Assembly (NCBI GenBank): GCA_964637835.1
Contig: CAZWYF010000017.1
Location: 7,541-71,540 of the forward strand
Direction of reading: 5' to 3'
Length of the DNA stretch: 64,000 nucleotides
Source of the DNA: Glo-17 sp964637835
GTDB lineage: Bacteria > Krumholzibacteriota > Krumholzibacteriia > LZORAL124-64-63
Below are positions 9,663 through 18,123 of the stretch, one piece after another (the first letter of the stretch is position 1; every line of letters begins with the position of its first letter). The notes under the pieces were generated by a model that did not search any database, was not told the DNA's origin, and worked only from the letters and a program-made list of their open reading frames with translations. The position numbers and the translations under genes were made by a program.

Positions 9663-11750
9663 ATGACGGACCGACGTCAGCGGAAAGACGAGGGTCACGG
9701 TGGCCACGAAAGCCACGAGGAACACGGCCACGACGATCACGCCGGCCACGGGAACCATGGCGAACACGGCCACCACGACCACACCGGGCACCACCGCCAG
9801 ATGATCGCGGACTTCCGCCGGCGCTTCTTCGTGTCGATGGCCGCGTCGGTCCCCATCCTGGTGCTCTCGCCGTTCGTCCAGGAGGTGTTCGGCTTCCAGG
9901 TGAGCGTGCCCGGCGGCACGTGGATCGTGCTCGTGCTGGCCACCTTCGTCTACGGCTACGGCGGCTGGCCGTTCCTGAAGGGCCTGGTCCAGGAGCTGGG
10001 CGACCGCCAGCCGGGGATGATGACCCTCATCGCCCTGGCCATCACCGTGGCCTGGGCCTTCTCCACCGCGGTGGCGCTGGGCTTCCCGGGCCGGCCGTTC
10101 TTCTGGGAGCTGGCCACGCTGATCGACGTGATGCTGGCCGGCCACTGGGTGGAGATGCGCTCGGTGGTCAAGGCCCAGTCCGCGCTGGAGGAACTGGCCC
10201 AGCTCATGCCCGACACCGCCCACCGCAAGCGGAACGGCAGCACCGAGGACGTGCCCCTGAGCGAGGTGCAGGACGGCGACGTCCTGGTGATCAAGCCGGG
10301 GGAGAAGATCCCGGCCGATGGCGTGATCGTGGGCGGCTCCAGCCAGGTGGACGAGTCCATGCTCACGGGCGAGTCGCGCCCCGTGAGCAAGGGCGAGGGC
10401 GACGAGCTCATCGGCGGCGCCATCAACGGCGACGGCTCGCTCGAGCTGGAGGTCCGCGGCACCGGCGAGGAGAGCTACCTCTCGCAGGTGATCGAGCTGG
10501 TGCGCAGCGCCCAGGCGGACAAGAGCCGCACCCAGAACCTCTCCGACCGCGCCGCCCTGTGGCTGACCATCATCGCCATCAGCGCGGGCCTGGTCACCTT
10601 CGCGGCCTGGCTGGTGGTGGGCCGGGAAGCCCAGTACGCCATCTCCCGCATGGCCACCGTCATGGTGATCACCTGCCCGCACGCCCTGGGCCTGGCCATC
10701 CCCCTGGTGGTGAGCGTGTCCACCACGCGCGCCGCCCAGGCCGGACTGCTCATCCGCAACCGCACGGCCTTCGAGAACGCCCGCCGCATCGACACCGTGG
10801 TGTTCGACAAGACCGGCACCCTCACCGAGGGCACCTTCGCGGTCCAGGACATCACCGTCCACGGGGACGACCTCTCCGAGCAGGACGTCCTCGCCCTGGC
10901 TGCCGCCCTGGAGGCGCCCTCCCAGCACCCCATCGCCGGCGGTATCCGCAAGCGCGCCGAGGAGGAGGGGGTCGAGGCGCCCGAGGTGGAGGACTTCGAG
11001 GCCCAGAAGGGCAAGGGCGTGGTCGGCGAGGTGGAGGGCCGGCCGGTCGCCGTGGGCGGGCCGGCATATCTCGAGGCCGAGGGCCTCGCGCGCCCCGAGG
11101 GCGCGGAGGATCGGCCGGGCGAGACCCGGGTCTTCGTGATCCGCGACGGCGAGGTGATCGGCTCGCTCGGCCTGGCCGACCGCATCCGCGACCACTCCCG
11201 GCCGGCGGTGCGCGCGCTGCAGGAGCGGGGGATCGCCTGCTGGATGCTCACCGGCGACAACGAGGCCACCGCGAAGGCCGTCTCGGACGAGCTCCAGCTC
11301 GACGGCTACTTCGCCGGCGTCCTGCCGGACCAGAAGGAGGCGAAGATCAAGGAGCTCCAGGAGGAGGGCCGGTTCGTGGCCATGACCGGCGACGGCGTCA
11401 ACGACTCGCCCGCCCTCGCCCGCGCCGACGTGGGCATCGCCGTGGGCTCGGGCACCGACGTGGCGGCGGCCTCGGCGGACATCGTGCTCGTGAACTCGGA
11501 TCCCCGCGACATCACGGCGTTGATCCTCTTCGGCCGCGCCACGCACCGCAAGATGATCCAGAACCTGTGGTATGCCACCGGTTACAACGTGGTGGCCATT
11601 CCCCTGGCCGCCGGCGCGCTCGCCTGGGCGGGGGTGATCCTCAGCCCGGCCGTGGGGGCGCTGCTCATGTCGCTGTCGACGGTGGTGGTGGCGATCAACG
11701 CCCGCCTGCTACGGGTGCCCGAGGAGGCAGCCATGGGCCCGGAGGAGTGA
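9663..11750 (+). CDS. copB: CopB-type copper P1B-ATPase
   Basis: A 695-aa heavy-metal-transporting ATPase. The N-terminus (residues 10-45) is extremely His-rich with no CxxC metal domain. In the sixth transmembrane segment the ion motif is CPH (VITCPHALGLAIP), the signature of CopB-type pumps that export Cu(II)/Ag(I), rather than the CPC of CopA. Other hallmarks: the TGES actuator loop (MLTGESRPVS), phosphorylation Asp in DKTGTLTEG, the HP motif (SQHPIAGGI) and GDGVNDSPALA hinge. The start at 9663 has GGAGGT five bases upstream; the frame is open further upstream. It is monocistronic here, with no copper regulator or chaperone beside it. Confidence 0.95.
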   Translation: MTDRRQRKDEGHGGHESHEEHGHDDHAGHGNHGEHGHHDHTGHHRQMIADFRRRFFVSMAASVPILVLSPFVQEVFGFQVSVPGGTWIVLVLATFVYGYGGWPFLKGLVQELGDRQPGMMTLIALAITVAWAFSTAVALGFPGRPFFWELATLIDVMLAGHWVEMRSVVKAQSALEELAQLMPDTAHRKRNGSTEDVPLSEVQDGDVLVIKPGEKIPADGVIVGGSSQVDESMLTGESRPVSKGEGDELIGGAINGDGSLELEVRGTGEESYLSQVIELVRSAQADKSRTQNLSDRAALWLTIIAISAGLVTFAAWLVVGREAQYAISRMATVMVITCPHALGLAIPLVVSVSTTRAAQAGLLIRNRTAFENARRIDTVVFDKTGTLTEGTFAVQDITVHGDDLSEQDVLALAAALEAPSQHPIAGGIRKRAEEEGVEAPEVEDFEAQKGKGVVGEVEGRPVAVGGPAYLEAEGLARPEGAEDRPGETRVFVIRDGEVIGSLGLADRIRDHSRPAVRALQERGIACWMLTGDNEATAKAVSDELQLDGYFAGVLPDQKEAKIKELQEEGRFVAMTGDGVNDSPALARADVGIAVGSGTDVAAASADIVLVNSDPRDITALILFGRATHRKMIQNLWYATGYNVVAIPLAAGALAWAGVILSPAVGALLMSLSTVVVAINARLLRVPEEAAMGPEE

Positions 11751-11796
11751 CCTCCGGGCCCGGGCCGGCGCCTCGTCGTCGGCGGAGCGGGTGCCG

Positions 11797-11860
11797 GGCG
11801 ACCGGGGCTCCCGGCGACCGGTGCTCCTGGCGACCGGCGCCCCGGGCGACCGGGTCAACC
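11797..11860. repeat. Four 16-bp tandem repeats
   Basis: The unit GGCGACCGGNGCTCCC occurs four times head to tail between copB and the next gene; the first nine bases (GGCGACCGG) are invariant. The last unit runs over the stop codon of the minus-strand gene ending at 11855. It is most likely a short slippage array, variable in copy number between strains. Confidence 0.7.
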
Positions 11861-12688
11861 GGCCGCGCGCTCCCAGATCCGCGGGATCTCCCGGGGGAAG
11901 CGCCAGACGCCGATCCGCTCGCGGTCGGCCATGTAGAGTCCGTGCCGCTCCTCGTGGCTGAAGCCCAGCCAGTTCTCGAAGGGCACCTCGTTGAGCGAGT
12001 CCTCCGAGACCACGGTCTTGGTCTTCTTGGCCGGCTGCTGCTCCAGCTCCTGGCGGGCGTTCACGTAGCGGCTGAGCGCCGCGAGCTGGGTCTGGTCGGC
12101 GCGCAGCTCGGTGAAGACCACCTGCCGGAAGACCTTCCCCGGGCGATGCGTGGCGTACCAGGCGTACTCCTCGGGCGTCAGGTTCGACAGCAGCAGCAGT
12201 TCCACCGGGCTGAGCACCATGTAGAGCCGCGGCCTGCGCACGGCCGGCTCCGGCCGACCCACCGCGCGCGAGATATCGCTGGGCGACATCTCCTCGCCGC
12301 AGTCGTGCGACGCGAAGGTCTGCAGCTCGACGTGCGGGTCCAGCTTCAGGACCTCGCCGCCGGTCTTGACCAGGTAGGCGGCCTGGTGCGCGCTCAGGGG
12401 TGTGCAGCTGAAGGCGTTGCTGGACAGCGCCGTCTTGGTGCGCTTGCCGTCCGATACGGCGGTCAAGGCCCCGGCGGTGTCGCCAGCCGTGTCGCGCCAG
12501 CCGCCCTCGTCGAGGAACTCGAAATCGGGGCGGCCGTCGGCGGTCAGCGCGAGGTCCACGTAGACCTTGCGGCCACGGAAGTGCTTGCCCGAGCCGGGGC
12601 TGCGATGGCGGGCCAGGCCCTCGACGCCGAGGGAGGTGGCGGTCATCACGCCCTGGGGGATGGTCAGGATCAGGTTCACGCCGGCCAT
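11855..12688 (-). CDS. Unknown protein downstream of the PrkA/SpoVR operon
   Basis: A 277-aa soluble protein I do not recognise. It has no signal peptide or membrane helix. The N-terminal ~40 residues are hydrophobic beta-like (MAGVNLILTIPQGVMTATSLG); the middle has a YMVLSPVELLLLSNLTPEEYAWYATH segment; the C-terminus has FENWLGFSHEERHGLYMADRE. AAGGAG lies eight bases before the chosen ATG at 12688 (the frame is open further upstream). It follows prkA2 on the same strand after a 112-bp gap and may belong to the same stress operon, or be a separate downstream unit. Confidence 0.7.
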   Translation of the reverse strand: MAGVNLILTIPQGVMTATSLGVEGLARHRSPGSGKHFRGRKVYVDLALTADGRPDFEFLDEGGWRDTAGDTAGALTAVSDGKRTKTALSSNAFSCTPLSAHQAAYLVKTGGEVLKLDPHVELQTFASHDCGEEMSPSDISRAVGRPEPAVRRPRLYMVLSPVELLLLSNLTPEEYAWYATHRPGKVFRQVVFTELRADQTQLAALSRYVNARQELEQQPAKKTKTVVSEDSLNEVPFENWLGFSHEERHGLYMADRERIGVWRFPREIPRIWERAAG

Positions 12689-12800
12689 GGGAGTCTCCTT
12701 GGAAATTCTGCGAGCGATCGGGGTCGGCGCCACAAGATAGCGCGATCCGGCCCGTCGCCAAATGCCGGACAGGCGACGGGCCGGGTCGTGGCGGGCGGGA

Positions 12801-15161
12801 TCAGCCGGCGAACTCGGTGGCCAGGTCGTGGTCCAGGACGTAGAGGCAGGCCTCGCGCGCACTCTGCTCGTTGTAGCCGTAGCGGTCGCAGAGGTTGGTG
12901 ATCAGGAAGCGGACCTCGTGCTGCACCTTCTGGTCGTAGGTGCGGAAGTCCTCGCTGCCCAGGTCCTTGAGCGCCCGCCGGAAGTTGGTGCTGGCCATCA
13001 GGGGATCGAGCACCCGCTCCTTGAGGTGGTAGACGTAGCGCTCGTGGAGTTCCTGGTAGAGGGCGGTGTCGGTGACGGCCTTGCCCTCGAGCATGATCTC
13101 CTGGGTGAGCGTGCGGGAGGCGTAGGTACGCTGCGTCGCGGCCCGGAACTCGCGGCGGCGCTCGGGGTCGGCGTCGGGGCCGAGCAGCTGCTCCTCGATG
13201 CCCGCGAGGAAGCCCTCGGTGATCTCCAGGCGGTCGCCGGTGTAGGGGCAGGTGGTGCTGGTGCCCACCTCGTGGTTCAGGGCGAAGAGGTAGTTCTGCA
13301 GGTCGCGGGCGATCTGGGCGTCGTTGTAGTCGTACAGCGACTCCTTCACCTCCTGCAGGGTCTGGTAGTTGTACTGCTGGCGCAGCGAGTCGAGGAAGCC
13401 GTCCGGCAGCTTCCTGGCCAGCTCGGGGCGGGTCTTGGTGAAGAACGTCGCCAGGGTGTCCATGGTGATGAGCTGGCCGTCGCGGACGGTGCCGTGGAGG
13501 TCCTGGAAGATGTCGATGGCGTCGCGGCCGCTGAAGCCGTGGGTGCCCTCGCTCTCGGCCTCGGCGATGATCTTGCGCCGCCGCCGGGCGGTGAAGTTCT
13601 TGCGGTCCTCCTCGTCCAGCCAGGAGGGGATCACGCCCGAGTAGATGGCCATCTTCAACAGGTGCAGGTTCTCGTCGCAGTAGAGCATGTACTTGCGCGC
13701 ATCGCCGATCCAGTCCAGCAGCGCGGGCGATTTCTCGTTCAGGCGGCTGGAGATGATCGTCCGGGCGAAGTTCTCCAGCACCCGCGGCAGGAAGGCCTCG
13801 TGGATGTGGCGGCCGAAGATGTTCTCGTAGATGGCCACCTCGGTCTTGGAGTCGAGCACGTAGTTGATGTTGATGAACTCGATGCGGTCGGTGAGCGACT
13901 GGAAACCCCGGATGTTCTTGTTGTCCTCGGGGTTCATCACGCCGAGGAAGAGCGAGTCGATGCGCTCCTCGATCTCCTCCACCTTGTGCACCCCGTCGGA
14001 GACGATGTTGTGCAGCTCGAGCAGCCGATCGCGGTTGTGGCCCTTGATGTCCATCAGCGCGAAGACGCCGTCGTTGGTGCGGGCGTAGCGCGAGAAGACG
14101 TAGCGGACGGCGTTGCTGTCGCCCAGGAGGTGGCCCAGGCGGCGTTGCAGCTCGGGGTTGGTCTGCACCGGGCTGCGGCTGGTGCGGTCGCCGGGGTTGA
14201 AGACGGTGATGCCCTCGCCCAGGCGCCGGTCGAACTGGTAGGGCCGCGCGTGGATCATGCGGAAGACGGCCAGGGGATCGTCCAGCTTGTGCAGCAGGGC
14301 GCGATAGAGCGAGGCGCAGACGGTGCAGGGCTCGCCCTGGAAGACCCAGTCGTACTCCTTGTTGCCGGAGAGATTCCACTTGAACTCGTCGTTGTGGAAG
14401 AGGGCGTCGAAGAAGCGCGCCCGCTGGTCGCGGGGGATCATCACGATGGGGTTGTCGTGGCTGGGGCAGGGGACCTCGAGGTAGTCTGGCCGCTGGCGCC
14501 GCTGCCGCGCCTGGAGCATGGCGTGGGCGTGATCGTCCTCCTCGGCGGCCTCGGCGCCCAGGGGCTCGGCCGCGTCGGGCTCGGCGCTGACGGCGGCGAG
14601 GTCGGCCAGCAGGTGGGCGGTGTGGCGCTCGCCGAGCAGGCGCAGGAGCTGCTGGCTGGCCTCGCTGTCGGTCTCGTCGCCGAGCAGGCGGCGGTCCAGG
14701 CGCCAGACCGTCTCGTAGCGGGTGCCCTCCGGACTGTTGGCGTACTCCTCGAGCCGGCGCAGCAGGTTGTTCAGGAAGATGGACTTGCCGCTGCCGGGCG
14801 GGCCGTCGAAGAGGTAGATCTTGTTCTGCTGGGCGCCGCCGCGCAGGCCGTCCACCATGTTCATCAGGCGGTTGGCGAAGACGCGATCGGCGAAGAAGGG
14901 CTGGTCGGCGCCCGCCACCAGCAGGGAGTCGAAGTCGTAGTCGATGAAGTTGATGGATTCGGGGTCGTCCGGATACTCGTCGTGGCCCCCGCCCACGTGG
15001 GCCTGGACCATGTCGTAGAACACCTGGTGGACGTTGCGGATCAGGCGGTCCGGGCGCCAGCGGAGCTGGGCGAGGAAGTCCTCGAACGTCAGCGTCCGGC
15101 CGGATTCCAGGCCGCGCTGGCTGCTGGCGAGGTCGAGCAGGGCCTTCTGGATGGTATCCAT
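12801..15161 (-). CDS. Second PrkA-like AAA+ serine protein kinase
   Basis: A 786-aa protein of the PrkA (YeaG) serine kinase type, longer than usual (about 640-690 aa). Walker A GPPGSGKS lies at about 119-127 after YLFD; a long acidic/charged insertion follows (about 185-230). The PrkA core is recognisable in VFALMDIKGHNRDRL, LGVMNPEDNKN, FININYVLDSKTEV and the helical C-terminus. A Cys pair (EPCTVCASLYRALLHKLDDPL) might bind metal. Its start lies two bases after the spoVR stop, so the genes are coupled. It is only distantly like the first kinase (18124-20187), so a recent tandem duplication is unlikely. The reading frame continues upstream inside spoVR but that part is out of frame with SpoVR and non-coding. 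Confidence 0.85.
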   Translation of the reverse strand: MDTIQKALLDLASSQRGLESGRTLTFEDFLAQLRWRPDRLIRNVHQVFYDMVQAHVGGGHDEYPDDPESINFIDYDFDSLLVAGADQPFFADRVFANRLMNMVDGLRGGAQQNKIYLFDGPPGSGKSIFLNNLLRRLEEYANSPEGTRYETVWRLDRRLLGDETDSEASQQLLRLLGERHTAHLLADLAAVSAEPDAAEPLGAEAAEEDDHAHAMLQARQRRQRPDYLEVPCPSHDNPIVMIPRDQRARFFDALFHNDEFKWNLSGNKEYDWVFQGEPCTVCASLYRALLHKLDDPLAVFRMIHARPYQFDRRLGEGITVFNPGDRTSRSPVQTNPELQRRLGHLLGDSNAVRYVFSRYARTNDGVFALMDIKGHNRDRLLELHNIVSDGVHKVEEIEERIDSLFLGVMNPEDNKNIRGFQSLTDRIEFININYVLDSKTEVAIYENIFGRHIHEAFLPRVLENFARTIISSRLNEKSPALLDWIGDARKYMLYCDENLHLLKMAIYSGVIPSWLDEEDRKNFTARRRRKIIAEAESEGTHGFSGRDAIDIFQDLHGTVRDGQLITMDTLATFFTKTRPELARKLPDGFLDSLRQQYNYQTLQEVKESLYDYNDAQIARDLQNYLFALNHEVGTSTTCPYTGDRLEITEGFLAGIEEQLLGPDADPERRREFRAATQRTYASRTLTQEIMLEGKAVTDTALYQELHERYVYHLKERVLDPLMASTNFRRALKDLGSEDFRTYDQKVQHEVRFLITNLCDRYGYNEQSAREACLYVLDHDLATEFAG

Positions 15162-15163
15162 CG

Positions 15164-16789
15164 CTAGATCGGCTCCCGGCTGAGCTTGCGGTCCTTCATG
15201 CGGTAGCGCACGCGCTGCCAGCTGACCTCTGGCGGCGTGTCCTGGGGCGCACCCTCGGGCGGCCGCTTGACGTCCTTCACCTCGGTGGTCTCCAGCACCG
15301 CCGGCCCGCCCCAGAGGAACTCCAGGCCCAGCAGCGTGCCGGCGACGTAGTCGCGCACCAGGGGCTTGCCCTCGAAGTGGTGGACCAGCGTGAGGTCCTC
15401 GCCCGGCTTGCTGCGCGTCGGATCCACCGTCACGTACGGGGGATGGTAGAGCTGGTCGTGGACCATCTGGCGGTACTGGTCGGCGCTGCGGCTCTTGACG
15501 TACCACTGCCAGACCATGCGCTGCTCGTCCAGGCGCTTGTCGGCCACGAAGAGCCGGTGCCGGTCCACGAAGTCCTGCTCCAGGAACATGCTGGTGAAGA
15601 GGAAGTCGTCCAGGTTCTCGCGGATGGCGAAGATGAGGTCGTGCCCGCTGGCGGTGCCGCGGTCGAACTTCTCGCGCTGATCGCGGTCGAGCAGGCGCAG
15701 GAACTCCTGGCTGTACCGGCCCCGGTTCCCGGACTCCTCGATGTGGTAGAACATGCGCATGCCCAGCGCGTAGGGGTTCAGGCCCACCCGCGGCATGCTG
15801 GTCACGCCGGCGTTGATGCGGGCGAAGTCCACCTCGTGGCCGGCGATGCGGTCGTCGCGCATGAAGAGGGTCTCGTGCCAGTAGCTGGCCCAGCCCTCGT
15901 TCATGATCTTGGTGCGGATCTGCGGCTGGAAGTACAGCGACGTGTCGCGGACCACGTGCACCACCTGGCGCATCCAGCGGTTCTCCTCGCGTTCGAGGTG
16001 TTCGCTGTGATCCAGGACGTAGGCCATCACGTCGCGCAGGTTGTCGTGGCGGCGCCCGTGGCCCTTCTCGTAGGTGGCCTGGAACTCCGGGTGGCGGCGC
16101 TGGACCTCGGCGAAGAAGACGTCCTCGGCGCTCTCGCCGTGGTCGCGCCGGCACTGGTTGTAACGCTCCACCTCGGTCACGTACTCGCTCACCTTGACCT
16201 GCTTGAACTCCTGCAGGAAGACGTCCAGGTACCAGTCCAGGCGGCCGGACCAGTCGCCGTGCGGCAGCCGGTGCAGGTCCGACAGCAGGCCGTGGTAGTC
16301 CACCAGGTTGTCCAGCGAGCGGGCGAACTCGATCACGTAGTCCACCCAGCGGCCATGCTCGGAGCGCAGGCGGCCGATGGCCCGCTTGTCGGCCAGGGCG
16401 CGGCCGGCGAAGTCGTCGTCCCAGGTGTGGCGGAAGCTGCGGTTGTTCTGGAAGAAATCGATGTGGCCCAGGACGTGGTAGAAGATCATCACGTTGAGCC
16501 AGTCGGGATTGTTGTCGTTGTAGAAGCTGATGGCCGGCCGGGTGTTGATCACCGTCTCGTAGGGGTTGTGCGGGTAGAGCTCGTAGCGGCCGCGGCCCTG
16601 CAGCACCTCGACGTCGTGCACCCAGTAGTCGTAGAGGGTGGGGATCATCACCTTGGGGGAGAGTTCCACCAGGTCGCGGTTGGTGACCACGTACTCGAGG
16701 GTCTCGTCGTCGAAGCGCAGGCCGGCGTCGCGGGCGCGCTCCTTGCAGCCCTCCATGATGGTCTTGGCGTGCTGGTCGATCAGCTGCAT
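15164..16789 (-). CDS. spoVR: SpoVR/YcgB family protein
   Basis: A 541-aa soluble protein of the SpoVR family. Conserved family segments are visible: YDYWVHDVEVLQGRGRYELYP, MVFYH-like IFYHVLGHIDFFQNN, the PQIRTKIMNEGWASYWHE stretch, GLNPYALGMRMFYHIEE and the VHHFEGKPL C-terminal region. Family length is 450-550 aa. SpoVR proteins are almost always encoded with PrkA and the YeaH/YhbH VWA protein and act in stationary phase, starvation or sporulation; the biochemical role remains undefined. Here it sits between yeaH and the second prkA in the same orientation. Confidence 0.95.
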   Translation of the reverse strand: MQLIDQHAKTIMEGCKERARDAGLRFDDETLEYVVTNRDLVELSPKVMIPTLYDYWVHDVEVLQGRGRYELYPHNPYETVINTRPAISFYNDNNPDWLNVMIFYHVLGHIDFFQNNRSFRHTWDDDFAGRALADKRAIGRLRSEHGRWVDYVIEFARSLDNLVDYHGLLSDLHRLPHGDWSGRLDWYLDVFLQEFKQVKVSEYVTEVERYNQCRRDHGESAEDVFFAEVQRRHPEFQATYEKGHGRRHDNLRDVMAYVLDHSEHLEREENRWMRQVVHVVRDTSLYFQPQIRTKIMNEGWASYWHETLFMRDDRIAGHEVDFARINAGVTSMPRVGLNPYALGMRMFYHIEESGNRGRYSQEFLRLLDRDQREKFDRGTASGHDLIFAIRENLDDFLFTSMFLEQDFVDRHRLFVADKRLDEQRMVWQWYVKSRSADQYRQMVHDQLYHPPYVTVDPTRSKPGEDLTLVHHFEGKPLVRDYVAGTLLGLEFLWGGPAVLETTEVKDVKRPPEGAPQDTPPEVSWQRVRYRMKDRKLSREPI

Positions 16790-16832
16790 GACGACCCCTC
16801 CCGGGATCCGGCGGCGGTCCTGCGCGGCGGTC

Positions 16833-18122
16833 CTACTCGGCGGTCAGCGTGCGGATGCCCTCGATGAGGCGCGGCTCGTCCGCGTCCTCCGGCATGGCAT
16901 CCATGCGCAGGACGGCCTTCTTCTTCTCCAGCAGGCCGGAGGCCTTCAGGTACTTCTCCACCTCGCTCTCGCGGCCGCGGCTGAAGCGGCTCTGGGCCAC
17001 GGTCACGCCCAGGCGCGCGGCGAAGTCCAGGGTGTGCTCGATCTGCGGGACGGTCTCCTTGCCGCCCGAATCCCAGTCGTCCCCGTCGGTGCCGTAGAAG
17101 ACGTAGATGTTGTAGTCGGCGGCCAGGTTCTCCTCGGCCACGATCTCGTTCACGCGCGCGAAGGCCGCGGCCACCCTGGTGCCGCCGGCCACGCGGCTGT
17201 TGTAGTAGGTGTAGAAGTCCTCGACTTCCTTCGCCTCGGTGTCGTGGAGGATGAACCGGCTCTCCACCTGGCCGCCGTACTGGTAGAGCAGCCAGGCGTA
17301 GATCAGCACGTGCTGGCTGACCACCAGCTCGGTGGGCTTGCCGCTCATCGAGCCGGAATAGTCGCGCACGAAGAAGACCATGGCCTGGGACTCGAAGTCG
17401 CGCTCGCGCGAGAGCACGCGGTAGACGCGGTCGCGCGGGGCGATGAGCAGGTCGGCCGGATCGAAGGCGCGGCCGGGCTGGATGTTGCCCAGGGCGATGT
17501 TGGTGGTCACCACGCGCCGCAGGGTGGCCTTCTTGTCCAGGAGCTGGCCGAAGCCGCGGTGGCGGTCGGTCAGATCGTAGGTGTAGCGGGTGAGCGACCG
17601 CTTCTTGCCCTTGTCCTGCAGGTTGGGCAGCTCGAACTGCTCGGTGAGGATGCGGCCGAGGTCATAGGCGTCACTCTCCATCTCGTGCTCGCCGCCCTCG
17701 CCCTGGCCGGGACCGGTGCCGTCGCCCTCGCCCTCCTCCGGGCGCACGGGCTGCTCGCCGATCACCTCGCCCTCCTCGCCCTCGCCGCTGCCGCCGGCGC
17801 CACCGCCACCCTCCTGCTCCTGGGCGAACTGGCGGTCGTGGACCAGCTTCTCCTCCACCGTGGACGGGACCACCACCACCTTCTGCTTGCCGCCGCGGCC
17901 GGGCTTGACCAGCCGGCCGATGCGGATCTTGCGGGGGAAGCCGTCCTCCTCGCGCCGGGCGTCGCGCTCCATGAGGTCGTCCAGCGAGCCCAGGTTCAGC
18001 GGCCGCGGCGAGACCATGGGCTCGAGCGACTGCAGGAAGGGCAGGTCGGCGTACGCGTGGGGATCCTGGACCACCCGGTGGATGGTCGGCGGTGCGGCCG
18101 GCCTGCGTGGGCGACGCGCCAT
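16833..18122 (-). CDS. yeaH: YeaH/YhbH (DUF444) VWA-domain protein
   Basis: A 429-aa protein of the DUF444 family, the invariable partner of PrkA. A very acidic, Gly-rich linker (about residues 100-150) separates a basic N-terminal part from the von Willebrand A-like domain, whose metal site is visible as VRDYSGSMSG (DxSxS). The family motif YGTDGDDWDSG is near residue 345. In Escherichia coli yeaG-yeaH is sigma-54 and nitrogen-starvation dependent, in keeping with the promoter seen in front of this operon. Its ATG follows one base after the prkA1 stop. Confidence 0.94.
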   Translation of the reverse strand: MARRPRRPAAPPTIHRVVQDPHAYADLPFLQSLEPMVSPRPLNLGSLDDLMERDARREEDGFPRKIRIGRLVKPGRGGKQKVVVVPSTVEEKLVHDRQFAQEQEGGGGAGGSGEGEEGEVIGEQPVRPEEGEGDGTGPGQGEGGEHEMESDAYDLGRILTEQFELPNLQDKGKKRSLTRYTYDLTDRHRGFGQLLDKKATLRRVVTTNIALGNIQPGRAFDPADLLIAPRDRVYRVLSRERDFESQAMVFFVRDYSGSMSGKPTELVVSQHVLIYAWLLYQYGGQVESRFILHDTEAKEVEDFYTYYNSRVAGGTRVAAAFARVNEIVAEENLAADYNIYVFYGTDGDDWDSGGKETVPQIEHTLDFAARLGVTVAQSRFSRGRESEVEKYLKASGLLEKKKAVLRMDAMPEDADEPRLIEGIRTLTAE

Positions 18123-18123
18123 G